DNA from: an uncultured Bacilli bacterium
GTDB lineage: Bacteria > Bacillota_I > Bacilli_A > RF39 > UBA660
Length of the DNA: 26,790 nucleotides
Direction: 5' to 3'
NCBI GenBank assembly: GCA_947630865.1
Contig: CANRJE010000009.1
Span: 1-26,790 of the forward strand
Below the pieces are notes generated by a model that searched no databases, was not told the origin of the DNA, and saw nothing but the letters and a program-made list of their open reading frames with translations. This document shows, piece by piece, positions 13,227-21,436 of the stretch. Position 1 is the stretch's first letter, and the number at the start of each line of letters is the position of its first letter. Made by a program: the position numbers and the translations under genes.

Positions 13227-14198
13227 CTAATCTTCATCACGTAAACTTAATCCCATATCTTTAATCTTATCTAATACTTCTTTTAAAGATTTCTTTCCTA
13301 AGTTACGTATTTTCATAAAGTCACTTTGCTTTTTGTCTACTAAGTCTTTAAGTGTCTTTATATTTGCTCTTTTTAGACAGTTAAATGTTCTAACTGAGAA
13401 ATCTAAGTCTTCGATTGGAGTTTCTAATTCTTTAGATTTTGTATCTTCAGTTTTTTCAATCATTAAGCCAGTTAAATCTTTAATATTACTTAAATCAGCT
13501 ATAACATTGAAATGAACAATTAAAATTTGAGAAGCAAGACTTAAAGCTTCTTCTGGTTTAATACTACCATTAGTCCAAATATTTAAAATTAATTTATCAT
13601 AATTTTCATTTTGACCAACTCTTGCATTATCAACTTCATATGATACTCTTTCAATTGGAGAAAATAATGAATCGATTGCAATTGTACCAACTTTTTTGAT
13701 ATCAAGAAGTTTTTTATTTTCTTCACTTCTTACATATCCACGTCCATTAGAAACAGTCATTTCCATTACTAGATGTGCTCCGCGGCTAATTGTTGCAATA
13801 TGTAAGTCAGGATTAACAATTTCAAGATCAGGGTCGATTGTAAAATCTCCAGCCTTGATTTCTTGTTCATCTTCTGTACAAGTTACATCAAGACGCATCA
13901 TTTTCATTTCATCTGATGTATTACGAACAACAACACTCTTTAAATTTAAAATAATTGTTGTTACATCTTCAATTACACCATCAATAGTTTGAAATTCATG
14001 TTGAACGCCATCGATTTTAACACTTGAAATAGCACTTCCTGGTAAACTTGATAATAATACTCGACGAAGAGCATTACCAATAGTATCTCCAAATCCTCTT
14101 TCAAGTGGTTCTAATTCAAATCTTCCATAAAAATTATTCTCTGTATAATCAGTTACTTTGTAAACTGGTTTTTCAAAAGGTCTTTCAAAATTTGCCAT
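13227..14198 (-). CDS. rpoA: RNA polymerase alpha subunit
   Basis: Alpha nucleates core RNA polymerase assembly, and its C-terminal domain contacts UP elements and activators. The N-terminal domain shows GRFELEPLERGFGDTIGNALRRVLLSSLPG near residues 25-55. The linker is Glu/Thr-rich, and the alpha-CTD has SVRTFNCLKRANIKTLKDLV and IRNLGKKSLKEVLDKI. The length of 323 residues is normal. The ATG at 14198 follows AGGAGG with 8-nt spacing. The ORF reading also includes a TTG just before it. Position between rpsK and rplQ is the standard bacterial order. Confidence 0.99.
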   Translation of the reverse strand: MANFERPFEKPVYKVTDYTENNFYGRFELEPLERGFGDTIGNALRRVLLSSLPGSAISSVKIDGVQHEFQTIDGVIEDVTTIILNLKSVVVRNTSDEMKMMRLDVTCTEDEQEIKAGDFTIDPDLEIVNPDLHIATISRGAHLVMEMTVSNGRGYVRSEENKKLLDIKKVGTIAIDSLFSPIERVSYEVDNARVGQNENYDKLILNIWTNGSIKPEEALSLASQILIVHFNVIADLSNIKDLTGLMIEKTEDTKSKELETPIEDLDFSVRTFNCLKRANIKTLKDLVDKKQSDFMKIRNLGKKSLKEVLDKIKDMGLSLRDED

Positions 14199-14213
14199 CA
14201 ATTATTCCTCCTT

Positions 14214-14597
14214 TTAACCACGTGGACGTTTTGGTGGACGACATCCATTATGTGGAATTGGTGTTACATCACTTATTGATGTAATCTCAAGTCCTGCTGT
14301 TTGAAGTGAACGAATTGCTGTTTCTCTTCCTGGTCCAAGTCCTTTAACACAAACTTCTACCTTACGCATACCAGCATCAAATGCTTTTTTACCAGCAGCT
14401 TCACTTGCTAAGCCAGCAGCAAATGGTGTTGATTTTTTGCTACCCTTAAATCCTAAAGCTCCAGCACTTGCCCAAGCAACGGCATTACCTTCTTTATCGG
14501 ATAAAGTAACAATTGTATTATTAAATGTTGCGTGAATATGTGCTACACCTTCAGGCACATTTTTCTTTACTTTTCTTTTTCTTTGTTTATAAGCCAT
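14214..14597 (-). CDS. rpsK: 30S ribosomal protein S11
   Basis: S11 forms part of the 30S platform. The 127-residue sequence carries GVAHIHATFNNTIVTLSD, GFKGSKKSTPFAAGLA, VKGLGPGRETAIRSLQ and the C-terminal DVTPIPHNGCRPPKRPRG, all hallmarks of the family. The RBS is AGGAGG. It lies between rpsM and rpoA. Confidence 0.99.
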   Translation of the reverse strand: MAYKQRKRKVKKNVPEGVAHIHATFNNTIVTLSDKEGNAVAWASAGALGFKGSKKSTPFAAGLASEAAGKKAFDAGMRKVEVCVKGLGPGRETAIRSLQTAGLEITSISDVTPIPHNGCRPPKRPRG

Positions 14598-14628
14598 AGT
14601 TTACCTCCTTTTTTAAATTCATTTTAAA

Positions 14629-14994
14629 CTATTTTTTCTTATTAGCAACAGTTTTTCCTTTACCTTTACGAGTACGAGCATTACGATTTGTTCTTTGTCC
14701 TCTTACTGGTAAACCTTTTTTATGACGAATACCTTGATATGAATTAATTTCCATTTTAGTTTTAATATTCATATTAACTTCACGACGTAAGTCACCTTCA
14801 ACTAGATGTTTATTAATTTCATCTCTTAAACGATTTAATTCGTCAGTCTCTAAATCTCTTGCTTTTTTTGTTGGTTCAACATTTGCGTTCTCGCAGATTG
14901 TCTTTGCTAAATTTCTTCCAATACCATAGATATATGTTAATGCTATAACAATATGTTTGTCATTTGGTATATCTACACCCTTAATACGTGCCAT
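14629..14994 (-). CDS. rpsM: 30S ribosomal protein S13
   Basis: S13 sits in the 30S head and contacts 50S bridges and the P-site tRNA. The sequence opens MARIKGVDIPNDKHIVIALTYIYGIG and ends with the basic SYQGIRHKKGLPVRGQRT and RTRKGKGKTVANKKK tail, as in the family. It has 121 residues and an AGGAGGTG RBS. It is located 15 nt after rpmJ. Confidence 0.99.
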   Translation of the reverse strand: MARIKGVDIPNDKHIVIALTYIYGIGRNLAKTICENANVEPTKKARDLETDELNRLRDEINKHLVEGDLRREVNMNIKTKMEINSYQGIRHKKGLPVRGQRTNRNARTRKGKGKTVANKKK

Positions 14995-15009
14995 ATATTA
15001 CACCTCCTA

Positions 15010-15123
15010 TTATCCTTGGGTTTGTTTGTGTTTTGGATTCTCACAAATTACCATTACTTTACCTTTACGTTTAATAACTTTGCATTTAGCACAAATTGGT
15101 TTTACAGATGGTTTTACTTTCAT
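15010..15123 (-). CDS. rpmJ: 50S ribosomal protein L36, zinc-binding form
   Basis: This tiny gene encodes 37 residues beginning MKVKPSVKPICAKCKVIKRK. The zinc ribbon is intact (Cys11, Cys14, Cys27, His32), so this is the C+ paralogue that needs zinc. The ATG has AAAGGAAG upstream. It sits in its conserved place between infA and rpsM. Confidence 0.97.
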   Translation of the reverse strand: MKVKPSVKPICAKCKVIKRKGKVMVICENPKHKQTQG

Positions 15124-15136
15124 ATTTATCTTCCTT

Positions 15137-15397
15137 TCATTTCCGATAGGTTATTCGCCCATGTGTTAAATCATAAGGAGTTAATTCTAAGACGACATTA
15201 TCCCCCTCTATGATACGAATGTAGTTCATTCGCATTTTACCAGAAACATGAGCCTCAACAATATGCTTATTAGTAAGCTCTACTTTGAATTTATACCCTG
15301 GTAAAACTTCAATAACTTTGCCTTCTACTTCAATTGTATCTTTTCTAGCTACTTTAGCAGGTTCTTTCTTTGACATATCCTTGCTATTTTTCTTCAT
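15137..15397 (-). CDS. infA: Translation initiation factor IF-1 with Lys-rich N-terminal extension
   Basis: IF-1 is an OB-fold protein that binds the 30S A site during initiation. The core RKDTIEVEGKVIEVLPGYKFKVEL, HVSGKMRMNYIRIIEGDNV and YDLTHGRITYR is typical. At 86 residues it is about 14 longer than the usual 72; the extra N-terminal residues are MKKNSKDMSKKEPAKV. The ATG at 15397 has AGGAGG with 8-nt spacing and overlaps the end of map by 14 nt. A start at Met8 would have only AAGGAT very close by. The extension therefore looks real. Confidence 0.96.
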   Translation of the reverse strand: MKKNSKDMSKKEPAKVARKDTIEVEGKVIEVLPGYKFKVELTNKHIVEAHVSGKMRMNYIRIIEGDNVVLELTPYDLTHGRITYRK

Positions 15398-16148
15398 TAT
15401 ATGCGCCTCCTGTTAAAATTCTATAACCATTTTTTGTTACTACAACAGTGTGTTCATAATGAGCTGAAGCACTATAATCATCAGTCTCAATTGTCCAATT
15501 ATCATCTAAGATGCATATCTCTGGACTACCAAGTGTGAGCATTGGCTCAACCGCGATAACCATACCCTCTTTTAGAATTGGACCAGTTCCGCGTTTTCCA
15601 TAATTTGGAACATCAGGTTCTTCATGAACATTTGTCCCAACTCCATGTCCAACTAGTTCTTTGATTACTCCAAGTTTATGCTTATTGGCATACTCTTCAA
15701 TAGCTGCTCCAATATCACCTATTCTATTTCCTGGCTTTATTTCAGCTAATCCAATAAATAAAGATTTTTCTGTATGTTCCATCAAGTATTCAATATTTTT
15801 ACTTACATTTCCAACTGCATAAGTCCAAGCTGAATCTCCATGATAACCTTTGTAACAAGCTCCAATATCAATTGATATTATATCTCCATTTTTAAGTTTT
15901 CGATTACTTGGTATTCCATGGACAACTTCTTCATTAATACTTGTACAAATTGCTGCTGGAAAACCTTCATAGTTAAGAAATGATGGAGTTGCACCTTTAC
16001 TTCTTATAAAGTCTTCAGCTAATTCATTAAGTTGCTTTGTTGTAATACCTGCTTTAATATAAGGTTTCAAATAACAATGTGTTAAATATACAATATGTCC
16101 CGCATGAGCTAGTAATTCTATTTCTCTCTCACTTTTGATACTAATCAT
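15384..16148 (-). CDS. map: Methionine aminopeptidase, type I
   Basis: Map removes the N-terminal Met from new proteins. The five metal ligands of the pita-bread fold are present: Asp94, Asp105, His168, Glu201 and Glu232, in SIDIGACYKGYHGDS, VGHGVG, AVEPM and YEHTVVVT. The substrate-binding His77 is in EEVVHGIPS. The length of 254 residues fits type Ia, with no zinc-finger extension. The ATG lies inside the end of adk (8-nt overlap), which implies coupling. Confidence 0.98.
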   Translation of the reverse strand: MISIKSEREIELLAHAGHIVYLTHCYLKPYIKAGITTKQLNELAEDFIRSKGATPSFLNYEGFPAAICTSINEEVVHGIPSNRKLKNGDIISIDIGACYKGYHGDSAWTYAVGNVSKNIEYLMEHTEKSLFIGLAEIKPGNRIGDIGAAIEEYANKHKLGVIKELVGHGVGTNVHEEPDVPNYGKRGTGPILKEGMVIAVEPMLTLGSPEICILDDNWTIETDDYSASAHYEHTVVVTKNGYRILTGGAYNEEK

Positions 16149-16791
16149 GAAGTAAGGCCTCTATTTCTTCTAACATTTGTTCTTTATTCTCTCCATTTAT
16201 ATAGAACAAATTACCTTTATTTTTATAATAATCGATTAAAGGATTAGTATGCTCCATGTATTCATTATATCTTTTAGCAAATGATTCTTCATTATCATCA
16301 GTTCTTTTATATAAAGTTCCACCACATTTATCACATACATTTTCTACTTTTGGAGTATTAACACCAGTTAATGTATTATAAATGCTACCACAGTCTTTAC
16401 ATAAAACTCGTCCAACGATTCTTTTTTTCAAAGTCTCATAAGGCGTATTAATAATAACTACTATTCCTAAATCACGATTTATTTTTTTTAGTAAATCATC
16501 ATACATTTCAGCTTGTTTTAAAGTTCTTGGGAAACCATCTAAGATGTATCCATTTAAAGTATCAGGTTCTTTTAATCTTTTCTCTAATAATTCAAAAACG
16601 ATTTCATCTGTTACTAATGATCCTGTTTTTAAAATATCAGCAATTTTTCGTCCTAATTCTGTGTCTTCATGACTTACTTCTCTTAGAATATCACCTGTTG
16701 AAATATGTGTGTAGTTAAATTTGTCCATTAACATTTCAGATAATGTACCTTTACCAGCCGCAGGGGCTGCTATTAAAATAAGATTTTTCAT
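16141..16791 (-). CDS. adk: Adenylate kinase, zinc-LID type
   Basis: Adk interconverts ATP + AMP and 2 ADP. The 216-residue protein has STGDILRE (AMP site), GYILDGFPRT, and a long LID with four Cys (131, 134, 153, 156), so it probably binds zinc as in other Gram-positives. The P-loop reads AAPAAGKGT (8-16) in place of GPPGAGKGT, with two Gly to Ala changes. Lys14 and Thr16 are kept. The ATG overlaps the secY stop (ATGA), with AAGGAG 9 nt upstream. It lies in the usual secY-adk-map string. Confidence 0.98.
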   Translation of the reverse strand: MKNLILIAAPAAGKGTLSEMLMDKFNYTHISTGDILREVSHEDTELGRKIADILKTGSLVTDEIVFELLEKRLKEPDTLNGYILDGFPRTLKQAEMYDDLLKKINRDLGIVVIINTPYETLKKRIVGRVLCKDCGSIYNTLTGVNTPKVENVCDKCGGTLYKRTDDNEESFAKRYNEYMEHTNPLIDYYKNKGNLFYINGENKEQMLEEIEALLHD

Positions 16792-18059
16792 CTTAAACGG
16801 CTCCTTCTCTTTTTATAAGTTCTCGTTGCCAAACTTCCTTCTAATTGTTTATAAGTTTCAAGAGCAACACCAACGACAATCAATAATCCTGTTCCACCAA
16901 TGCTAATTGAACTTGGAAGTCCAGTAATAACTGTAAATAAAATTGGCATAACAGCTAAAAGAATAAGTAAAATAGTTCCAACTAGAGTAACTCTTGATAA
17001 AGAACGACTTATATATTCTTCGGTTTCATGACCAGGTCTAACTCCTGGAATATAACCGCCATTATTCTTTAAATTATCAGCAACATCTTCTGGTTTAAAT
17101 TGTAAGAATGTCCAGAAATAACCAAATAGGAAAATCAAAGCAACATAGATTATAAAACCAATAGGTTTAGAATAATCTAGATAGTTACTAACAAAATTTG
17201 AAAATCCTTCGTTGTTAACAAAATTGGCTATTGTTGCTGGTATTGCCAATAAACTTGATGCAAAGATTACTGGAAGTACACCAGCTGTATTTAATTTAAT
17301 TGGTAAAAATGATTGCTCAGAACCATATGAACCAGTTGTTTTATTAGCATATTGAAGTGGTATTCTTCGTTCTGACTCTTGAACGTAAACAACACCTATT
17401 ATTATTAAGAAATAAACTATTACAAAGACAACAAACTTAAGAATTCCTAAAGCAATTTCTGAACCAAATCCAGAAAAATCAATAAATGATGTGAAAGCTG
17501 TTTGAAACATTGTTGGAAGTGTTGCAATTATACCTGCCATAATCATCAAAGAAATTCCATTTCCAATACCTTTTTGAGTAATTTGATCTCCAAGCCATAA
17601 ACAAAATGCCGTTCCAGCTGTTAAAATTGTTGCTACATATAAATATTGAAAAGCATCAGTTGTTCCTAAAAAGGCAAATGAGAATGCATAACCTTCAATA
17701 AATGCAAAGATTATACCTAAATACCTTGTTATTTGATTTATTTTTCTTCTTCCAACTGGACCTTCTTTTGAAAGTTCCGTAAAATATGGAACAATGTCCA
17801 TTTGTAATAGTTGAGTTATAATTGATGCTGTAATATAAGGAGATACACCTAAAGCAAAAATTGAAAAACGCTTTAAACTTCCTCCACCCATAACATTAAT
17901 TAACTCTAAAAATCCTAAATTCTTTGTAATATTTGTTGTTCCAGGAACTGTTATTCCTGTTCCAATTATAAATATTAGAAGTCCCCCTAATGTAAATAAT
18001 ATTCTTTTCCTTAGATCAGAATTGGTTGGTGCAAATATTTGCTTAATAGTAGCAAACAT
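16788..18059 (-). CDS. secY: Preprotein translocase channel SecY
   Basis: SecY is the protein-conducting channel of the Sec translocon. About ten hydrophobic segments are visible over 423 residues. The early region has IGTGITVPGT, and the family motif GGGSLKRFSIFALGVSPYI follows near residue 58. GIGNGISLMIMAG and YVQESERRIPLQYA (the ribosome/SecA-contacting loop) are also present, as is the basic C-terminus RTYKKRRSRLR. The stop is TGA, evidence for the standard code. The ATG shares a base with the rplO stop (TAATG), with GAGGTGA upstream. Confidence 0.99.
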   Translation of the reverse strand: MFATIKQIFAPTNSDLRKRILFTLGGLLIFIIGTGITVPGTTNITKNLGFLELINVMGGGSLKRFSIFALGVSPYITASIITQLLQMDIVPYFTELSKEGPVGRRKINQITRYLGIIFAFIEGYAFSFAFLGTTDAFQYLYVATILTAGTAFCLWLGDQITQKGIGNGISLMIMAGIIATLPTMFQTAFTSFIDFSGFGSEIALGILKFVVFVIVYFLIIIGVVYVQESERRIPLQYANKTTGSYGSEQSFLPIKLNTAGVLPVIFASSLLAIPATIANFVNNEGFSNFVSNYLDYSKPIGFIIYVALIFLFGYFWTFLQFKPEDVADNLKNNGGYIPGVRPGHETEEYISRSLSRVTLVGTILLILLAVMPILFTVITGLPSSISIGGTGLLIVVGVALETYKQLEGSLATRTYKKRRSRLR

Positions 18060-18502
18060 TAAATCACCTCGATTTTACTTCCTGACTTTTCGATTTTTTC
18101 TACTGCGCTTTCTGAAAACTTATGTGCTTTAACAGTTAGTTTCTTTTCTAATTCACCATCCCCAAGCACTTTTACACCATCAAGTTGATTTTTTAAAAGT
18201 CCTACTTCTTTTAATAATTCTGGTGTAACAACTGTTCCGTCTGCAAATCTATTTAAGTCGGAAACATTAATTGTTGCATATTTTATTTTAAAATCACTAT
18301 TTGAAAATCCTCTTTTTGGTAAACGTCTATAAAGTGGTAATTGTCCACCTTCAAATGTGGCTTTGATTGATACACCACTTCTTGCTTTTTGACCTTTTTC
18401 ACCACGGCCACTGGTTTTTCCTAAACCAGAACCCATTCCACGTCCAACTCTACGTCTTTCGTGGCGAGCAGCTCTGTTTCTTTCTAATTCATGTAATTTC
18501 AT
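18059..18502 (-). CDS. rplO: 50S ribosomal protein L15
   Basis: L15 is a late-assembly 50S protein. Its 147 residues begin MKLHELERNRAARHERRRVG with RGMGSGLGKTSGRGEKGQKARSG, then LPLYRRLPKRGFSN, as in the family. It overlaps the rpsE stop by one base. In most bacteria rpmD (L30) lies between these two genes. Here there is no room for it. Confidence 0.99.
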   Translation of the reverse strand: MKLHELERNRAARHERRRVGRGMGSGLGKTSGRGEKGQKARSGVSIKATFEGGQLPLYRRLPKRGFSNSDFKIKYATINVSDLNRFADGTVVTPELLKEVGLLKNQLDGVKVLGDGELEKKLTVKAHKFSESAVEKIEKSGSKIEVI

Positions 18503-19014
18503 TATCCTAAAATCTCACTTTCTGTTTTTCCTCTTAAAGCTGCTACTTCCTCTACTGTTTTAATAGATTTTAAAGCATTGATAGTAGCTGTTGCCATATT
18601 TAACTTAGTTCTTGCTCCAAGTGATTTACTTGAAATATCTCTTAGTCCTGCAAGCTCTAAAACAGCACGTACGGCACCACCTGCAATTAATCCAGAACCA
18701 GCTTTAGCAGGTTTAATTAATACTTTAGCAGCTCCACTTTTACCAATTGCTTCATGAGCAATTGTTCGATTATCAATTAGTGTGATTTTAATTAAATTTT
18801 TATTTGCAGCTTGAATCGCTTTTTTAATAGCATCTGGAACTTCAGAAGCTTTTCCAATACCGATTCCAACTGTACCATTTTTATCTCCAACAACAACGGT
18901 AGCTGAAAAACGTCTTTGACGACCACCTTGAGTTACTTTAACAACACTTTTAATCTCAACAACTAATTCTTCAAGCATTTTCGTGTTCTTGGCATCTTTT
19001 CTTTGTTTTTGCAT
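18502..19014 (-). CDS. rpsE: 30S ribosomal protein S5
   Basis: S5 takes part in decoding accuracy and in the mRNA entry helicase site. The double-stranded RNA-binding N-terminal part has LVEIKSVVKVTQGGRQRRFS and VVGDKNGTVGIGIGKASEVP. The C-terminal part has AKAGSGLIAGGAVRAVLEL and the conserved SLGARTKLNMATATINAL. The length is 170 residues. The RBS AGGAGG is well spaced. It lies between rplR and rplO. Confidence 0.99.
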   Translation of the reverse strand: MQKQRKDAKNTKMLEELVVEIKSVVKVTQGGRQRRFSATVVVGDKNGTVGIGIGKASEVPDAIKKAIQAANKNLIKITLIDNRTIAHEAIGKSGAAKVLIKPAKAGSGLIAGGAVRAVLELAGLRDISSKSLGARTKLNMATATINALKSIKTVEEVAALRGKTESEILG

Positions 19015-19024
19015 ACTTTTCCTC

Positions 19025-19381
19025 CTAGAATTCTAATCCATTTTCTCTTAAAGCATCAGCTAATGCTTTAACACGTCCATGGTATAAGTATCCACCTCTA
19101 TCGAAGACAACTTTAGTAATTCCAGCTTTTTTAGCCTTTTTAGCTAAGGCTTCACCTACTAATTTAGCTGCTTCAACGTTACTACCATTTTTCCCTTTAT
19201 TTTCAAGAGAACTAGCAGAAACTAAAGTAGTACCAGTCGTGTCATCAATAATTTGAGCATAAATATTTGTATTTGAACGGAAAACGCAAACTCTTGGTAC
19301 ATCAGCTGTCCCAACGATTTTTTCTCTTATACGTTCATGGCGCTCTATGCGCGCATCGTTTCTTGATACTTTCTTTATCAT
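19025..19381 (-). CDS. rplR: 50S ribosomal protein L18
   Basis: L18 binds 5S rRNA and attaches it to the 50S central protuberance. Its 118 residues show the basic N-terminus, PRVCVFRSNTNIYAQIIDD, and the closing FDRGGYLYHGRVKALADALRE motif. The RBS is GGAGG with 8-nt spacing. It is flanked by rplF and rpsE. Confidence 0.99.
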   Translation of the reverse strand: MIKKVSRNDARIERHERIREKIVGTADVPRVCVFRSNTNIYAQIIDDTTGTTLVSASSLENKGKNGSNVEAAKLVGEALAKKAKKAGITKVVFDRGGYLYHGRVKALADALRENGLEF

Positions 19382-19399
19382 AAACTATTCCTCCATTTA

Positions 19400-19936
19400 T
19401 TAAGCAGCCTTCTTGCCTTCTTTACGACGAATATATTCATCTTTATAACGAATACCTTTTCCTTTATAAGGTTCAGGCGCACGAACTTTTCTGATATTAG
19501 CAGCAAATTCTCCTACTAATTCTTTTGAAATTCCTGAAACAGAAATTTCAGTATTACTAATAACTTCTACTTTTAAACCAGTTGGAATCTGAATTTCAAC
19601 AGGATGTGAATAACCAGCATTTATAACTAATTCATCACCCTTTAAATTGAAACGATATCCGACACCGATTATTTCTAAATTCTTTTTGTAACCTTCTGTT
19701 ACTCCTTTAATCATGTTAGTAATATTAGCATTACTTGTTCCATGTAAGGCTTTACTTGTTTTTAACTCATTTTTTCTTGTTAAAGTAATTTCGTTATTAT
19801 CAATTTTAACATCAATTACTTCTGGAATTTCTAAAGTTAATTCTCCAAGTTTACCTGATACTTTGATTATTTTATTATCAAGATTTACACTAACACCATC
19901 AGGAATAACAATTTTTCTATTTCCTATACGGCTCAT
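19400..19936 (-). CDS. rplF: 50S ribosomal protein L6
   Basis: L6 stabilises the factor-binding stalk base on the 50S subunit. From the ATG at 19936 it reads MSRIGNRKIVIPDGVSVNLD and ends KVRAPEPYKGKGIRYKDEYI, then RRKEGKKAA, at a normal 178 residues. The longer reading that starts 14 codons upstream overlaps rpsH and lacks a proper RBS, whereas AGAGGAAG precedes this ATG. It starts 13 nt after rpsH. Confidence 0.98.
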   Translation of the reverse strand: MSRIGNRKIVIPDGVSVNLDNKIIKVSGKLGELTLEIPEVIDVKIDNNEITLTRKNELKTSKALHGTSNANITNMIKGVTEGYKKNLEIIGVGYRFNLKGDELVINAGYSHPVEIQIPTGLKVEVISNTEISVSGISKELVGEFAANIRKVRAPEPYKGKGIRYKDEYIRRKEGKKAA

Positions 19937-19949
19937 AATCTCTTCCTCT

Positions 19950-20342
19950 CTACCAAATGTATGCGAGTACCTCGCCACCTAAATTATTTTTTCTTGCATC
20001 TTTGTCTGTCATAAGACCTTTGCTTGTAGAAATAATTGCAATACCTAAACCATTTAAAACCTTAGGAACTTCTTCACTCTTAGCATAAACTCTAAGACCT
20101 GGTTTTGATATTCTTTTAAGGCCAGTGATAACTCTTTCTTTATTTGGTCCATATTTTAAAGTTAAAACAATTGTTCCCTGAACATTTTCTTTTGATACCT
20201 TGTAGTCTGCTATAAAACCTTCTTCTTTTAAAATTCTTGCTATTTCAACTTTTAATTTTGAAGATGGTACCAAAACTTCTTGATAGTGCATTTGATTAGC
20301 ATTACGTATTCTTGTAAGCATATCTGCAATAGCATCTGTCAT
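19950..20342 (-). CDS. rpsH: 30S ribosomal protein S8
   Basis: S8 is a primary 16S rRNA-binding protein; in E. coli it also represses the spc operon. The 130-residue sequence opens TDAIADMLTRIRNANQMHYQ and closes with GLGIAIISTSKGLMTDKDAR and GGEVLAYIW, the family signature. The RBS is AGGAGG with 8-nt spacing. Confidence 0.99.
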   Translation of the reverse strand: MTDAIADMLTRIRNANQMHYQEVLVPSSKLKVEIARILKEEGFIADYKVSKENVQGTIVLTLKYGPNKERVITGLKRISKPGLRVYAKSEEVPKVLNGLGIAIISTSKGLMTDKDARKNNLGGEVLAYIW

Positions 20343-20358
20343 TTTTTAATCCTCCTTT

Positions 20359-20544
20359 TTACCAGCTTGATTTTTTGACTCCTGGTATTTGTCCTTTATA
20401 AGCTAATTCACGAAAGCAAATTCTGCAAATTCCAAATTTACTCATAACAGCATGTGGGCGACCACATCTTTGACATCTTGTATATTCACGAACTTTATAT
20501 TTTTGTTTTCTATTAGCTTTATTAATCATACTTTTTTTAGCCAT
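20359..20544 (-). CDS. rpsN: 30S ribosomal protein S14, zinc type (S14Z)
   Basis: The protein has 61 residues from the ATG at 20544 and is of the short zinc-binding type: Cys24, Cys27, Cys40 and Cys43 form the ribbon (RCQRCGRPH, CRICFREL). The end GQIPGVKKSSW is typical. The ATG follows GGAGG with 6-nt spacing. The in-frame TTG four codons upstream lies before the RBS. It sits between rplE and rpsH, the usual spot. Confidence 0.98.
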   Translation of the reverse strand: MAKKSMINKANRKQKYKVREYTRCQRCGRPHAVMSKFGICRICFRELAYKGQIPGVKKSSW

Positions 20545-20556
20545 AATTTCCTCCAA

Positions 20557-21096
20557 TTACTTTCTAAATGGCATTCCAAGCTCATTTAATAAGTCGTATG
20601 CTTCTTCATTACTTTTTGCACTTGTAACAAAGACAATATCCATACCACGAACTTTAACAACATCATCATATTCAATTTCTGAGAAAATTAATTGTTCTTT
20701 AATACCAAGAGTGTAGTTTCCTCTTCCATCAAAAGATTTTGGACTAATACCACGGAAATCTCTTACTCTGGGAAGCGCAATACTAATTAATTTATCCATA
20801 AAATTAAACATATTATCTCCTCTTAAAGTAACTTTACATCCAATTGATTGTCCTTCTCTTACATGGAATCCAGCAATTGACTTCTTAGCTTTTGTTACAA
20901 CTGGTTTTTGACCAGTAATCATTGTTAAATCATTAACAGCTGCATCTAATAATTTAGAATTAGTCGTTGCATCTCCAACACCTATATTAACAACAATCTT
21001 TTCTAACTTTGGAACTTCCATTATTGACTTATAATTATATTTTTCTTTTAAACTTGGAATAACCTCGTTCAAGTATTTTTCTTTTAGGCGGTTCAC
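20557..21096 (-). CDS. rplE: 50S ribosomal protein L5
   Basis: L5 binds 5S rRNA and contacts the P-site tRNA. Its 179 residues include NIGVGDATTNSKLLDAAVNDL, ITGQKPVVTKAKKSIAGFHVREG, and RVRDFRGISPKSFDGRGNY. The start is a GTG at 21096 with AAGGAGG about 9 nt upstream. No ATG fits the family N-terminus better. It starts 17 nt after rplX. Confidence 0.99.
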   Translation of the reverse strand: MNRLKEKYLNEVIPSLKEKYNYKSIMEVPKLEKIVVNIGVGDATTNSKLLDAAVNDLTMITGQKPVVTKAKKSIAGFHVREGQSIGCKVTLRGDNMFNFMDKLISIALPRVRDFRGISPKSFDGRGNYTLGIKEQLIFSEIEYDDVVKVRGMDIVFVTSAKSNEEAYDLLNELGMPFRK

Positions 21097-21113
21097 TTAA
21101 AATTCCTCCTTCT

Positions 21114-21425
21114 CTAATCAAACTTTTCGTTTGATTTCTTTGAAATTCTTACTTTCTTTTTTGTTTTTTCGTCTATAGTAACGCCTACTCTTGTAGGTTT
21201 TTTGGTTTTAGGATCTATAAGCATTACGTTAGAAGCATTGATAGGTGCTTCAATATCTAAAATACCACCAGTTTCTTGACCATTTCCTTTTTGGTGTTTA
21301 TGAACAATATTAACTCCTTCAACGATTACTTTATTTTCATTACGTAATACTTTTTTAATAGTTCCTTCCTTACCTTTATTAGAACCAGCAATTACTATAA
21401 CTTTATCACCTGTTTTTAATCTCAT
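21114..21425 (-). CDS. rplX: 50S ribosomal protein L24
   Basis: L24 initiates assembly of the 50S subunit. The 103-residue protein has the KOW motif near the N-terminus (LKTGDKVIVIAGSNKGKEGTI), then GVNIVHKHQKGNGQETGGIL and EAPINASNVMLIDP. The RBS is AAAGGAG. It lies between rplN and rplE as expected. Confidence 0.99.
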   Translation of the reverse strand: MRLKTGDKVIVIAGSNKGKEGTIKKVLRNENKVIVEGVNIVHKHQKGNGQETGGILDIEAPINASNVMLIDPKTKKPTRVGVTIDEKTKKKVRISKKSNEKFD

Positions 21426-21436
21426 AAACTTCTCCT

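Noticed and set aside
13333..13992. Plus-strand ORFs of 60 and 98 codons across rpoA
   Set aside because: Both are antisense to the conserved rpoA frame with no supporting start signal.
14953..15213. Plus-strand ORFs of 70-86 codons over the rpsM-rpmJ-infA region
   Set aside because: They lie antisense to clear ribosomal-protein and infA genes, have no RBS and show no family features; they are shadows.
9811..18059. Use of TGA as tryptophan (Mycoplasma-type code)
   Set aside because: secY and dnaD end in TGA at the expected family lengths, rimP also uses TGA, and Trp codons in ProRS and others are TGG.
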